DNA from: Anthostomella pinea
Taxonomy: Eukaryota > Ascomycota > Sordariomycetes > Xylariales > Xylariaceae
Assembly (NCBI GenBank): GCA_963556695.1
Contig: CAUWAG010000003.1
Span: 7,068,001-7,132,000, forward strand
DNA length: 64,000 nucleotides
Direction of reading: 5' to 3'
Part shown: positions 22,814-34,843 of the stretch, piece by piece
Layout of the letters: each line of letters starts with the position of its first letter
Numbering within the stretch: the stretch's first letter is position 1
Made by a program: the position numbers and the translations under genes
The notes under the pieces: model-generated
The model's database searches: none
Seen by the model: only the letters and a program-made list of their open reading frames with translations
What the model was told of the DNA's origin: nothing

Positions 22814-25800
22814 CTAATAGCCGTAGCCAGTAGGCTGAGGGACGAAACCATTGGTTTGGCCAAAAGGCGCTGGCGAGCCCGAAGGAGCACCAGGTCCAGC
22901 CGTGATCATGAGACGATTGCCACCGAGGATAGGCGTCTCGTCTTCCTGCTTCTCCTGGGCCGACTCTTTAGCTTTCCGCGCCTCGTTGTCAGCCCTGAGC
23001 GTGGCGAGGTCTTTGGTCTGCTGGGAGAGCATATTGATCATGTATGGCATGGTGAAGTCGGTCAGACCATTGCGCCACGACAGCTCAAGGACGATATCGG
23101 GGCTGATAAGGTCGTAGCATGCGTACAGCATACCGACGTAGCATTCCCGGCTGCCGATGTCGACGAACTAAGTACTAAAGTTAGTCCTGATAGACGAAAG
23201 GAATTGATGGATGCAGCAAGACTTACGTATCGGAGCAGCTCCTCGACTACATCGGACTTGCCAGAGATAGCAGCTGTCTCGATGGCATCCTTGAACAACT
23301 TGTCCTGCTTCGACAGAGCGATAGACTTCTGCCATCTCTTCGTCTTACGGTAGATGTTAGCAGCAATCTGTCTGAAGAAGACGAGGTCATGCTTCTCCAG
23401 ACGACTCGCAAGATCAACAGCATCATAGTTGTCGTAGTTCTCTACCGAATCTCGCAGGGTCTTGTAGTCTTCTTCCTCGATAAGCAGATCGTTGATAGCG
23501 TCGTTGACTGTCCGCTTGTTCTGGGTCTGGACGTTGAGCAGGAAAGGCTTGATCAGAGGCAGATTGTCAGACTTGATGAACATCCGGACGACACGGTTGA
23601 CGTCGATACGCGGGGTGAGGGCCTGAAGCAGATCAGTGAGCAGCGACGGATGCTGCTCGAGGTAGAAGTTGATGGCACGGTAGTATATCTCGAGGTTGGC
23701 AACCTTGACAACAATATCCTTGAACTGCTGGTGCTCCCACGAGTTTTGCGCACGCTCCATCACGGCCAGCGCCGCATTGTCAAACTCGTCGTAATGGTAG
23801 TAGCAGAACACCAACTCGGGCCACAGGTTGGCTTCCTCGCAAGCTCGGATGAGCTTGGGGAGGTTCATTCTGCTCCAGAAGAGCTTGATGTGTTCCATGA
23901 GCCTCTCGGGATGGTACTTTGACAGTGCAATTCCCAACTCAGTGAACATGCCCATGTGAGCGCGCTCCAAGCCAAGGCCCTGCTCGAGAAGGTCAATGAG
24001 CTCATCGAAGTAGCCTGCGTGCTCATATTGCTTGACAAGAGCCTGCAACTGTTCAGCATCGACGATCAGGTTGAGACCGCAGATCTTGGCCAGTCGGAAT
24101 TCCTTCTTGCCCACGCATGCGGCATGAACTTGGTTCCAGACTCTGATGTTGTTGGCCTTGCGCGCGCACTCGACAGCCGCCTGGTAGTCCTCGAGGTGTA
24201 CAAGGGTCGTGGCCAGCTTGGACCAGTTGGAGATACTGCTGTAGAAGATCTTCGCAGCCTGGTGGAGATCTTCACTGGCGGCTTTGTCACCAGACTCTTC
24301 AATGTTGGCAACGTTGGTTCCTCGAAGGAAATCTTCCAGCTCCCCAAGTTGGTCAAGTCGCGCGTAGCAGAAAGCTAGAGCAGTGTCAATGGGCGGTTCT
24401 CTCAGGGTCTTCCGTGCCATGCGCAGGAACTTGACGAGCTCTTCGTTCTTGCCGGCGTGCGTAGCGATCTCGATGACCTCGGCATAGTTGCGAGGGTCAC
24501 CAGCCTTAATGTATGAGTCTATCGCGTCACCGACCCGGAGGCCATCAAGTTGAGCCTTTGCAACCTTGCTCCAGACCTCGGGTGAATCAACGTCCTCGGC
24601 AAAGCTGTTAGCCCGGTCGATACTAACGACGTTCTCGACGAGAACGGAGACTGCCGCTGCCGTGTTCCCAACCTTCTTGTAGATCTGGAAGGCTTCCTCG
24701 AAGAGGCCGACATCGATACAGAGTAGTGCGCATTCGTCAGGATTGAAGCCGTCCAGGCGGGAGATATAGTCCATAACCCGGCCCTTGTCGGCTCTAGCAG
24801 CGGTGAGAATGAGCAGATTCTGGAGGCTAGGATTATCGTTGAAGGGGGAAGGCTCCAACACAATCTTCTCCAGAAGATCGATCAACTCAACGGGAAGATC
24901 AGCTGCCAAGAACGAGGCAACGGCTTCGGAGACCTTGGCGGGATCGCTGCACTCGGGAACCGCTGTGGCAACAACCTGGTCAATGACTGAGCGCCGGTGA
25001 ATGTTGTTCTCGCTGAGAACGAACATCCAAAGCTCGCGTTCAGAACGCTCCAACAAATAGCGGGCTTGAGCTCGGTACATCGAGTTCTCGTTTGTGATGT
25101 TGACAAGTTCGAGATCATTCTGCCCCTTTTGGTACGCGATGTAGGCTAGGTTCGGATCGCGCTTCTCGCAGTACTTTCCGACGCTGATGGTATCATACTG
25201 ATCGTTCTCCTTCAGGAACTTCTCCGGATTGTTGTTGGAGTCGATGTAGATCTTGGCAAGAGCATTGAAGATGGCTTGTTGCTGGTTGCCGGAGGCCAGG
25301 GTGGCCTCGAGGAACGGCAGCAACAGCTTGAGACGGTTTCGAGTCTCGACTTCGCGTACCAGACCATCAATAGGGATCGACGCGGGATCGACGGACTGGA
25401 GTAAACCCTTGATTACCGACTCGTCACAGTCGACATCGAGAAGACCGCCCACGACTTCAGGTGTTCTGCCAGGATTGACGCGCTGGACGTACACCTCGAT
25501 CGCTTGGAAGCGCTGGTTCTGATACAGGTAGAGAACCAACTCATGGACGAAATTGTGCTTGTCGCAGACAATGACCAGGGGTAACATCTCGGCAAGTTTT
25601 GCCTCCTTCAAGAAGTTTTTGACTTTCTCCGGGTTGTAGTAATTACTGTCTCTGCAGATTCTCTCCACCTCGGCGAATTGACCGATCTTAGTAGCCGCCT
25701 CGATGTACTTGAAGTGTACGTCTGGTTCCTGAGACACGTTTACTATACTGCCCAGGAAGTAGAAGAGGCCTTCAGAAGTCTTGTATTTCTCGAAGAGATC

Positions 25801-28075
25801 AATCAAGTTGGACGTGCCCAGAAGCTCCGAGTACTTGGTGGCAACCTGAATGACGGACTGGAGATTTTGGCGGATGTTGGCCTTGATCATCGCATCCAAG
25901 CAGTCAAGAGATTGCTCGACGGAGAGCTGGCCAAAGTAGTTGACCAGCCAATCGGCGCTGTAGTTCGGCATGCCGGGAATGCCCACGACGACGCGCTTGA
26001 TAGCAGCCGGGTCCTCGTACAGAGTGAGCGCCTTCTGATACAACCCAGTCTGTTCGCACAAGGCTGCAATCCGAGCCTTGTCGAATTGCGTGAACATGTC
26101 GTTGCTGAGGATTGCGTCGGCAACCTGTGGGGCGTTCACCAGATTCATCTCAAGAAGCCGTGTCTGCAGGTGACCATGCTCAGGGCGATTCTCCTTTAGA
26201 ACGTCAAGAAGGAAGGCGGTTGCCTGTTGTACCATGCCTTGCGCTTGGAAAACGTCCACCACACGTTCGATATCGATCAGGGAACCACCTTCATGATTAG
26301 CCAACGAACTCGCGAACTCCGCGCCCCTATCAGGGTTCGTTCGGACGATGTGTTGCAGCAAGGTGATCCAGTCTGGTTGATAGCCGGTTTGGGCGCAGTA
26401 AGGTAGGATTTTCTCGAATTGTCCAAGCTCGGCGAAAGCAGCGACAACCTTGTGAGCGGCATTGGCTTTCAGATATACGACGAGAGCAAGGTTAATGTCT
26501 TGGGGACGGATCTGATCACCGAGCTCCTCAGAAAAGTCAAGCTTGCCCTCCTTGGCCCACTTCTCCAGTAGATGTTTGCGGCCTTGCGACAATACAGGGA
26601 CAGCCAGCTCAAGCGTCTCGGTCTTGTTCAGCGGAGTTGTCTTATCGAGAAGCATACCAAAGTACTGAAGAATGAAAGACATCTTGCCGGGCTGCTGGGG
26701 AAGACTCTTGAACTTGTGGATGGTCTCCGTCGTACGCAGGAACCCTCTGGGCGAGTTGGCGGCAATCTTAGCTGCACCTTCGTAATCGCCGGAGTTGAAG
26801 CATGTCTCGAATTGCCGTGCGTAGAGTTGGTCGGCACCAGGTAGACCCGCACGCGAAGCCATCTTGATAGCGATTTCGGTGTTGGCGGGGTTCTGCAGGA
26901 GGTATTGAACCATGGTTTCATCGTCGACAGAAACGAAGAGGACCTGACCCTTTCTGTTGATACCAACAATGCCAGTGGATTCGGTGTCGGCACAGGTGGT
27001 GAAGATCGTCTCGCTGGAGATGCGGTTCATGAAGATGGTAGTGCCGGTCTCGAGGTCGTAGAGATGGATGAACCCATACTTCGTTACCATGTAGATAATT
27101 CCATATTTCTTGGATACTTGCATGGCGACTGGGAAATCATTGGTGGCTTCCGGCGGGAAGAAGATATCGACAGCCTTCTTCTGAAAGACCGGATTTCCCT
27201 CTCGATGGTCAATCTCGACGATGTGCAGCTTGGCGCCAGTAGCTGTTCGGACCGCAAAGCTGAAGACCTTGGTATCCTCAGGTGCGCCCTCCAGTCTCAC
27301 CGTGCCGAATGTGGCAGCATGGCCTTCGATGGCCTGGCTGATGCCTCTATCTCTTGAGTATAGCTGCAGACTGCCCACGACACGACCCTGCACCTGGGAG
27401 ATGCCAACAACTGCCATCCACTTGCCTTCGTCGTTAACTCGATAGTTGATGATTTGGCAGCCCTAAATTGTATCAGTTAGCACCTGCAATGATCTGAGAC
27501 CAACGCAAATGTCCACCCCGCTTTGGGGCATTATCAAGGCTTTGAACTTACACTAAGGTTGGAATTGCGCTTGAAGACCTCAACAGGAGCAGCTTGGGTG
27601 CTGTCGAAGATGTCCCAGTGAAATACGGCGGTCTCGGTTACTAAGCCAAGAGCACTTTCGCTAATCCACTTCCAGAAGACGACATCCTCGTTCATAGTAG
27701 CGGATTTCAGCTTCTGCTTCTGCCCAAGGTCGAAGATCTGCAGTGTTCTAGACTGGGCGCGGAGGGCGATGATTTGCTTGGTCCAATGCATGATGGCACT
27801 GTCTGCCTTGATCGGCCGGCGCGTGACATTGTTATCTCCTTTGAGGTCGACGATGACGACTTCGTTCTTGTCGCCCTTCTGCTCTCGTATGCAGATGAAA
27901 TGGTCGGATTCTAGGGTCTGTGAGATGGGAAGAACGTCAGTCAGGTGTCATGCTGAAACAATAGTGGTAGGGGAGAACCGTCACGTACGCAAGAGTTGAA
28001 TCCGATGGCGGAGCTGTCGACGCCAACATTGTTGAGCATCAACAGCTCCTGAAACTTGATGGGAAGCGGTGCCAT
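22814..28075 (-). CDS. chc1: Clathrin heavy chain
   Basis: Four exons, complement(join(22814..23167,23227..27462,27552..27917,27989..28075)), encode 1680 residues, the standard clathrin heavy-chain length. Start is MAPLPIKFQELLMLNNVGVD. The N-terminal beta-propeller includes IKADSAIMHWTKQIIALRA; the long helical leg (CHCR repeats) spans about residues 540-1560; the C-terminal trimerisation region includes RNGLTDFTMPYMINMLSQQT, and the end is a flexible Pro/Gly tail (NGFVPQPTGYGY). It forms the triskelion coat of vesicles at the plasma membrane and trans-Golgi network. All splice sites are canonical and all phases agree. No frameshift or missing block is seen. Confidence 0.97.
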
Positions 28076-29824
28076 GGTTCAAGACGACATCAGCAACCAC
28101 GGTGGAGGGCGATTGTCGAGCTGAATGAATCGCAGGACGAGCGGATGGCGTGTGGTTCGCGTTGGTCGGGTTCGGAAGCGTTGCACGTGGCGCCGGTCTT
28201 CTGACTGGACGACTGCAGTGAAGGAAATGAGGGAGAAGTCGTAAGCCGGTTGAACTGTGTACAGGAAGGAAAGGAAGGTATTAGACGCCGGAATTCGCAG
28301 TAGAAGACCTCCAGGGATTATGCAGCCGGCAGGTACCTTAGGCGGCAAGAATCAAAGAGTGCGACTGAACGAAGAAGACGCGCGCCGCAGGTAGTCTCAA
28401 TGACGGCAGCGGAGATTGAGGCGCTGCAGCTGCAAAGTATTGTACAGTGATGATGGATGGTAGGCGAGTGGTGGATGGAGTGTGCGGATGGAGGATCTGG
28501 TGTTTGGTCGTTTGGTAGGCGTGGTGATCCTTTTTCCAGGTTCAGGTGAAGGTGCGTGCAACACGGCGTTGACGGCAATGTTGATTACCTGTCCGCTAGG
28601 AGCAAGCAGCTTGGCAGCTTGGCAGCTCAGGCGCCGATCCCCCTTTCTGCAGTGTGGGCAGTGAGGGCAGGTACCCTCCAGCGTAGATTGGCAGCGGGGT
28701 ACTTCTAGGTTTCTTTCTCCAGTGAAGTCAGTCGCACGGACCACTTGGAGGAGTCAAGATTGAGCAGTATGAAGTTCACATGTGAGCTTGCCTGGCTTGC
28801 CGGCTTGCCTGACTGTATCAATCTAACCTTAGTAAGTTTGGACAATGCAGCATCTGAAGTTGATGAGAGGGCATCAAGTCTCTCAGAGGCTGTTTAACAA
28901 ACACACATCTAGAAGCTAGTGCATCATGCTGATGCTGCCTATCTTGTTTATGACTACGAAGATATGAAGACTTCCGAGCGTTCGTGCACCCTGAGCAAGC
29001 ACATGAAGAATGTTAAGGTATGTAAAAGACATGCGAGCATTAAAACATGTACAACCGCGATGGCTAGTGTTGGGTTCCTCTATCATCCAAGTCCACTGTC
29101 AGATTTCTAAAATCTCCTACCTCCAGTCATCTCAGGCAGTCTGCTGATCTAGACATGCATGACCTTCTCGTACCAGTGTTCGATGCCTCTGCCTATGCAG
29201 CCACGAAACGGTGCTCAAGACCACTCACTGCCTGGGCATGTCTTGAATAACGTGCACTCAGCGAGAAGGGACGATGCATGATTCTTGAAATCTAGCCACT
29301 GCACTCGATGGCGGTTTTGCTGTAGGATATGTACGCTCAATCATTGCGATCCTCCTCATCGGCCCCAAGAGGACAGAGAAGCACCGCACCCAAGATTGTT
29401 CGCTGGGAGTTGTTCTCCATTCTGTCCGAGAACTTCAATGGTCTTGGGCCATCGCGAAGGGATACCTCGCATCGAATATCGTGTCTCGAGAATGTGGTTT
29501 TTTGCGTTGTTCAATAAATTGAATGAAGAGAGAAAAGAGAAAAAAATCCAAACCCACATCAGGCTCACGAAGTTTTTATCGGAGTGTTGCACATGCACCA
29601 GCCACTCCATGTCCCGAGCTAAGCCACAGCCCACCTGCCCGGAACATTGAATGAAGAGCCTCCAGTCGAACCTGCATTGGCTGGCTGCCAGGGACGGGAG
29701 CTTCCGAACATCGCAGCTACTGGGCTTCCAAGGTTGGCCGTCCAGACATCTACCTCGCCAACCCTTTTTTAGAACCCACGCTGCACCAAGAAGAGTCTTC
29801 ATCGCGACCACACATCCAGCCACC
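28076..29824. other. Divergent promoter region between clathrin and the FMP32-like gene
   Basis: About 1.75 kb without a supported gene. The first ~650 bases are the clathrin promoter and leader side. An in-frame ATG at 29651 could extend the FMP32-like protein by 58 residues, but 29825 has the better context. Confidence 0.45.
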
Positions 29825-30690
29825 ATGGCCAGCTCAGCCGGATCCGCCGCTCTATCCTTACCACGGTTCCTCCTCCCGCGCCTCAGTTGGCAAGGGCCCG
29901 CCGCTCCGTCACATGTGTTGCGAGCCGCAGCCTATACATCACAGGACCAACGATTATGTAGAACAGCCGGATTACATACGGCGCATGGAGTCACACAACG
30001 CTCACCCACAAGGCCACCTCTTGCATCGTCAATTCTGCTACGCAACCCATCTCTGCGAAGGTCGTTCCATGTGACACCCCGCCTCGGAAGGGATCATCAT
30101 TTCGATACCCTGAAGTTCGTACAGCGGCTTCAGAGCGAGGGCTTCACGGAGGAGCAGTCCGCCGCCATGATGAAAGTCCTCAACGACGTTATAGAAGAGA
30201 GGTACAGCTTCAAACGGTGACGCCTGCTTGGCCAACTGCCGATGCTAACTCAATCTTCAGCATCCAAAACCTGACCCGGACGATGGTACTGCGAGAAGAC
30301 GCCGCCAAAGCTACATATACCCAGAAGGTCGACTTTGCCAAGCTACGCTCCGAGCTCCTGTCGGCAGACAGCACCGAGTTGAACACCACGCGCGCGTCAC
30401 ACGAGCGGTTAACCAACGACATAACCAAGTTGAACAGCCGGCTGCGCGACGAGATCGGGAGAACCCAGGCGTCAGTGCGGTTGGACCTGAACCTGGAGAA
30501 GGGTCGTATACGGGAGGAGGCCGTGAGCCAAGAGTTGAAGATCAAGGAGACCGAGACCAAGATCGAGCAGGAGGTTGCGGCACTACGGGAGAAGCTGGAG
30601 CAGGTCAAGTTCCAGACCCTCCAATGGCTGATGGGTGTTTGCACCGGTTTTGCGGCGCTGCTACTCGGTGCCTGGAGATTGCTCATGTGA
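29825..30690 (+). CDS. DUF1640 / FMP32-MCUR1-type mitochondrial inner-membrane protein
   Basis: Two exons, join(29825..30201,30261..30690), encode 268 residues. A long Arg/Ser/Ala-rich N-terminus with RRSFHVTPRLGRDHHFDTLK looks like a mitochondrial presequence and its cleavage region. Then come the family block FDTLKFVQRLQSEGFTEEQS, KVLNDVIEESIQNLTRTMVL, a coiled coil (RLRDEIGRTQASVRLDLNLE, LKIKETETKIEQEVAALREK) and one C-terminal membrane segment (WLMGVCTGFAALLLGAWRLL). This order is that of the CCDC90/MCUR1/yeast Fmp32 family, linked to inner-membrane complex assembly and calcium uniporter regulation in animals. The start at 29825 lies in CCACCATGG; a longer in-frame start at 29651 is possible. 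The precise fungal role is uncertain. Confidence 0.88.
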
Positions 30691-31861
30691 TTTGGTGGCA
30701 CACATATACGCACCGATCAGCGTTTGTCGCATAGCTTTTGTAGGAAATGGGTACATTGGTTGGAGTCACATGTCAAGACTGGCGTCCGCAAGGAACGATC
30801 GCAGCAACACCGGAAAGAAGTAGCATTAGCCATGCTCATGCCGGTACCGTTCAAATACTAAATTTACTTTGTACAATACTTATCACTTGCGTCTTTAGCC
30901 TTACTTGATCACACTGTCCAACATCAGCCGAAGACCCTGTTAGCACATGAGAGCTGGGCCTTTCCTACGCAGCAAGCCGTGTGCAGGAAGCTTCCTGGTA
31001 AAAATAGGTCAACCTAGGCTGCGGCACCAAACTGGAAAGCCCCCTTCTCGAGGATCCTCTAGTAGCTAGCACCCTGCTGTACATGAACAGAGATGACGGT
31101 CCCGCATACAACATGCCCAAGTTATGCTCAACCGAACAGCACCTGCAGCCTGAAGAAGCCTCGGATTCATTACATATCAGGCGCCAAAACTGATATACTG
31201 TGCTTGGCAGTCAGCTCCCTGCCTTCCGTCTGATGCCGCACTGCGGCACAGGGCTGAAAAATCGCGAGCATCGGACGGGTGGACGGCTCAAGTAAGGTAG
31301 GTACGCGACCCCACGTCGGTTAACAAATCTTTTTTATTTTTGATATTTACGTGCACGTTCCGAGTGGTCTTTAGCCGGCTGGTGTATAAGAACGACCAGT
31401 TTCCCCATCATGCATGGACCACCGACGCATCTCCACCGTCACTGAAGCGGACGTATTGCCAATGCTCCTTCATACCTTCACCTGGACGGCGATCCTTCCG
31501 CACCTCGTCAGTTCGAGCGTCGCCTACGCAGACGCTGACCGCGCATACTCGCCAAGTTCGTCGGCACTGGCACCGCTCTACCAACACGAACACCGACGCC
31601 TACGACCACCTGCACCTTTCCCGACCTTGGCAAGCACCCAGAATAAAACTTACGGATTGGTACACGTCTGGGGTATTCGATCAGAGCATAAATGCAATGG
31701 AGGCTGTTGTGGATAGATAGGAGAGTGTTCAGTCATGTTTTGGACTTCGCCCGACAGTCTTTTCAGTGCCGATATGACAGCTTTCGTTGCAGCTTTATAT
31801 CATCAAACGTGTTTTTGTCCTTCCATCAGAACAGACTAGATAGAGGCTTAAACTTTCAACA
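30691..31861. other. Intergenic, no gene recognised
   Basis: About 1.2 kb. A 126-codon plus frame (31340-31720) overlaps another frame of similar length and lacks domains; not accepted. Confidence 0.45.
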
Positions 31862-31898
31862 AGGTAGAATCATATTATTGTCAGTACGACAAATTACA
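31862..31898 (+). repeat. Diverged copy of the tRNA-like 5' half
   Basis: GGTAGAATCATATTATTGTC, followed by AGTACGACAA, aligns with GGTGGAATCGTATAATGGTC and AGTACAACAG starting at 31938, 76 bp downstream. This suggests a tandem duplication of a tRNA-derived unit, the upstream copy being more decayed. Confidence 0.45.
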
Positions 31899-31937
31899 CA
31901 CATACATGAGTGCCATTTCGGTGCGCAAATTCTCATC

Positions 31938-32080
31938 GGTGGAATCGTATAATGGTCAGTACAACAGTAAGACTACCTGAACAAATCCACAATACATATT
32001 TCTTTACTAACCTCCAATCAGCGTTGTGGCTTCAAGCGATTGATTCCGTGTAAATCTGGGTTCGATTCCCAGTTCCGCCA
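31938..32080 (+). pseudogene. Split tRNA-like sequence, tRNA(His)-like
   Basis: The 5' part begins GGTGGAATCGTATAATGGTC, giving an A-box-like element and a D-arm. The 3' part has a perfect T-arm, CTGGG-TTCGATT-CCCAG with B-box GGTTCGATTCC, and ends TTCCGCC, which pairs with 5' GGTGGAA over seven bases (one G-T). A word GTTGTGGC around a GTG anticodon lies between. However, the middle is about 65 bases too long, a convincing anticodon stem cannot be drawn, and position 33 is wrong if the insert is treated as a standard intron at 37/38. I read it as a disrupted or tRNA-derived copy rather than a working tRNA. Confidence 0.5.
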
Positions 32081-32203
32081 ACCTTTTGCATCAGGGGCGA
32101 GCGAACCAACCACTGCGAGGCCGTTTGCATGACAGTGAGAATCGACTCCATAGCACGAACCAACCAACGGGCATGATCCAGCTCTCGCCTGAAATTTGAC
32201 AAA

Positions 32204-32566
32204 ATGGTATCCTCTGAGATCCCCACCTCGTACCCTCCCTACTCTTATCAAGCTCTTAACCGGAGAACCCAGATTAAAATAAAAAGAGGAAAAAAGACAG
32301 GCCAGGTCCAAAACATACAACCCGGGGATTTGTTGACCGTCACCGACCCAACTACTAATCGGCGGTATCAGGCTTATTTAATCAAGGCAGAGCGGACGGG
32401 ATGCCAAGTTTTCCTGATCCTATGGTCGTATGTGTCAGAACCTGCTCCTGAGAAGCCCTATATCCTCAGCTGTCTTTCGAGGCAAAGTCATATCGCGATG
32501 GCCGAGTCCGATCAGCGCGTACTTGCGCCGGAAGAGATAGTATGGTGGAATCTGTATACGAAGTAG
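32204..32566 (+). pseudogene. BAH-like hypothetical frame, possibly frameshifted
   Basis: A 120-codon frame from MVSSEIPTSYPPYSY. Its middle, GDLLTVTDPTTNRRYQAYLI then QVFLILWSYVSEPA and an ending like HIAMAESDQRVLAPEEIVWW, resembles BAH-type domains, in which a short beta strand is followed by a W-Y rich strand and an 'SNH/..EIV' segment. Such proteins are abundant near transposons in filamentous fungi. After WWNLYTK the frame stops, while another frame (VYEVGHPCLNQAVVCPRDLS) continues to 32720 with protein-like composition, suggesting a one-base frameshift or an unseen intron. No function is assigned. Confidence 0.4.
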
Positions 32567-32768
32567 GTCATCCCTGTCTCAACCAAGCCGTCGTTTGCCC
32601 TCGCGACCTCAGTTACCTTCACAAGCCCAAGCTCAGTATATCCCCTATACCAGATGAGATAAGCCAAATCCGGATCCGATGCCTCGCTCCTATCACTCTG
32701 TCTGCACTGCCCACCTAGTTTCACTCAAGTGACACATAACAGACAATATAACCAACGGGGAACTCCTC

Positions 32769-33466
32769 CTATCCTTGTCGTATATAAGCCAAGATCCAGA
32801 CGCTGATTTGGTAGGCGCCAGCGATGAAAACCAAGAGCGGCAGGAACGAGATGAAAAGCTGGATATAGAGATCCGTAGAACACTTAAACGGCAGCGTTGA
32901 CATCCTCGTGGACCTGGAACGCCAGGAGTACGGTTAGTACGTCTGGTCATTTCGCCATCCTCCATACATGCTGTCGAGAAAGGGGAAAAGGTGTAAACTA
33001 ACCTGGGGAAGATTATTCTCTTCGCGGTATTGCTGCATAAAATAAAGACGTAAGTTATAGATAAATGAGATGCAACATTGAGAGAAGGGGGTCGTGTATA
33101 TACGCACATCGATAGCCTTGCGTAAGTCAACAGTGAGCAAAACAGCCGTGTCGAGCGTGAGGCCTCACTTGCGCTCGAAGAAAGTGATGAGGGCGTCGCG
33201 CGGCATGGTGTGCAGGTGGTGCGGCTCAAAGTCGATAGATTCCATGGGGTTGGGCCGGCCGAAGAATAGCGAGTAGTTGGCCGGCTAATGTATTTCGCGT
33301 GTGTGGGCAGGTCCACGCGGCGGTACGACAAGAGCTGCTGGAAGAACCTGTGCACAACCGGAATCTGCGCGTCCAGGGCCAGCACCGCCGGGACTAAGGC
33401 GGTCCAACCGGCGTCGGCATCGGCCTCGGTGGCGGCGGGTTGGTTGTTATACGTAGGCATTGTCAT
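32769..33466 (-). pseudogene. Probable broken multi-exon gene of unknown function
   Basis: Protein-like segments lie in order but in different frames: PTYNNQPAATEADADAGWTA to HRFFQQLLSYRRVDLPTHAK (33466 to about 33290); PANYSLFFGRPNPMESIDFE to RDALITFFERK (to about 33174); then candidate mini-exons AID (33107-33115 region), QYREENNLPQ (GCAG...CCCAG|GTTAG) and VHEDVNAAV. The splice sites between the last pieces are good. The first two pieces are joined only if a one-base shift is allowed, and the donor after ERK reads AA|GTGAGG, one base short of AAG|GTGAGG. Alternatively the last part uses another frame ending in a membrane segment (LFISFLPLLVFIAGAYQISV). I do not recognise the family. Confidence 0.35.
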
Positions 33467-34443
33467 GAGTGAGCTGGTATGGTGTGCGTGTGTTGCGGCG
33501 TGAAAGGGTTTGCAACGAGAGTGAGGATGAGAAAGGGTTGGCGGTAGAGGATGGTGCCGTAGACGGTGTGATTCATGGTGGCTGAAAAAGGTGAAGTACC
33601 TTGTGGCTTGTGCTTGTAGTAGTAGGAGCACTGCGTTCATGTTTGCTTATAGGATACATGATACTTAATACTTACCTGATACCGGATGCCGGAGCTGGAG
33701 GTTGGGGATTGCCGTTTGTTCGAGAGCCGCTAGCTGGGTGGAAGCCCGTGGGTTGTTGGGTACTGTACATGTGCATTTTCTCATTGCCCCATCTTCCCCC
33801 GACTTGACGCCCAAGAGCTCGACCACCGTATGCTCTCAAGCGTGGTGCAAAAGCCCGGCGTAAACTATCACATACATGGTAAGATCTAGCTGCTATAAAG
33901 CAGGCTGCATAGCCCACGATCCGCGTCACCATCGTTCCCCACATGGGAACATGAGAACAGCCGCCATCAAAGCATGCGTGGCAGATGCGATTAGAGACGA
34001 ATATCGCAATACGGCACCTGCAGTGTTTGGGACGAACAACATCGGGACAGCGAAGGACCTCATAATTGAGATAACCCTTCAGAAGCACTGCGCCTTCCGT
34101 AAGATGTCCGAAGTCAAAAGTGAAGCAAGCGCAGAGGATAGCTTACCTGTTGAACAGTCAAGTGTCGATGGATACATGTTGGGAGAGTACCTAGGTAGGT
34201 ACTATCGATGGAAACCGGGTTGTGGAGTACTCCTCACACGAAAAACGGAAGGAGGTACGATCCGGCGAAAGAAAAGAAGACTTCATGTACCCGCTAGAGG
34301 AGCATGCATTGTACACTTGGTTCTCGACGTCTACCCATACATCTACACCACCACTCCAAAGGACTTGTCTCCCCCCGTGCTTAACATCAAGCCAGTACTA
34401 TTCGAAGCCACCGCGTCAACATCGTTTCCAACACTGCACCAAC
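33467..34443. other. Intergenic, no gene recognised
   Basis: A 195-codon plus frame runs through 33876-34463 but shows no domain and overlaps the start of the next small frame. Nothing else is supported. Confidence 0.4.
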
Positions 34444-34843
34444 ATGTGTATCTTAATCAATGAGATCCATTGCAAGACACCCAGATGCAACAACATGCTC
34501 GAAGAAGGAGATTGTCCGGACTCGGCATGGATCGACCGATGCGGCGAACTTTGTCCCCTCCTCTTTTGCCCCGTGTCGGTCGACTTCGGTACGAGATACT
34601 ATTGCAGAGAGTGCGAAGTACGCAGGAACGAAGCATCCAGGCCCCACGGGTCAGGCTAGGATCCTTCCGAAACAGTCGCAGAAACAGAGACGGAGACGGA
34701 AATAGACACAAGCAGTCGGAGAATCGGGCGAGGAGCCTACCGAGACAGACGCGGAATCGAGAGAGCAGCCTACCGAAACAGACGCATGGACAGACGCAGA
34801 AACGGACGCAGAAACGGACGTAGAATCGAGTGAGGATTAAGAG
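34444..34843 (+). pseudogene. Small Cys-rich frame followed by an acidic tandem repeat
   Basis: A 71-residue frame (34444-34659), MCILINEIHCKTPRCNNMLE and on, carries eight Cys in two clusters, ending YYCRECEVRRNEASRPHGSG. Just downstream, two other frames read as acidic repeat protein: DPSETVAETETETEIDTSS, then EEPTETDAESREQPTETDA and TDAETDAETDVESSED with a stop at about 34840. The pieces are in different frames, so either unseen introns or indels in the repeat separate them. The Cys-cluster-plus-acidic-tail plan recurs in small fungal proteins of unknown function. DNA of 34665-34840 is a degenerate repeat of CAGAAACGGACG-like units. Confidence 0.35.

Noticed and set aside
32769..32880. Membrane-segment frame as a separate small gene
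   Set aside because: No start of its own and it overlaps the exon ending VHEDVNAAV in another frame; left as an alternative in that entry.
33876..34463. 195-codon plus frame
   Set aside because: No domain, changes character along its length and overlaps the more plausible Cys-rich frame; no splice support.
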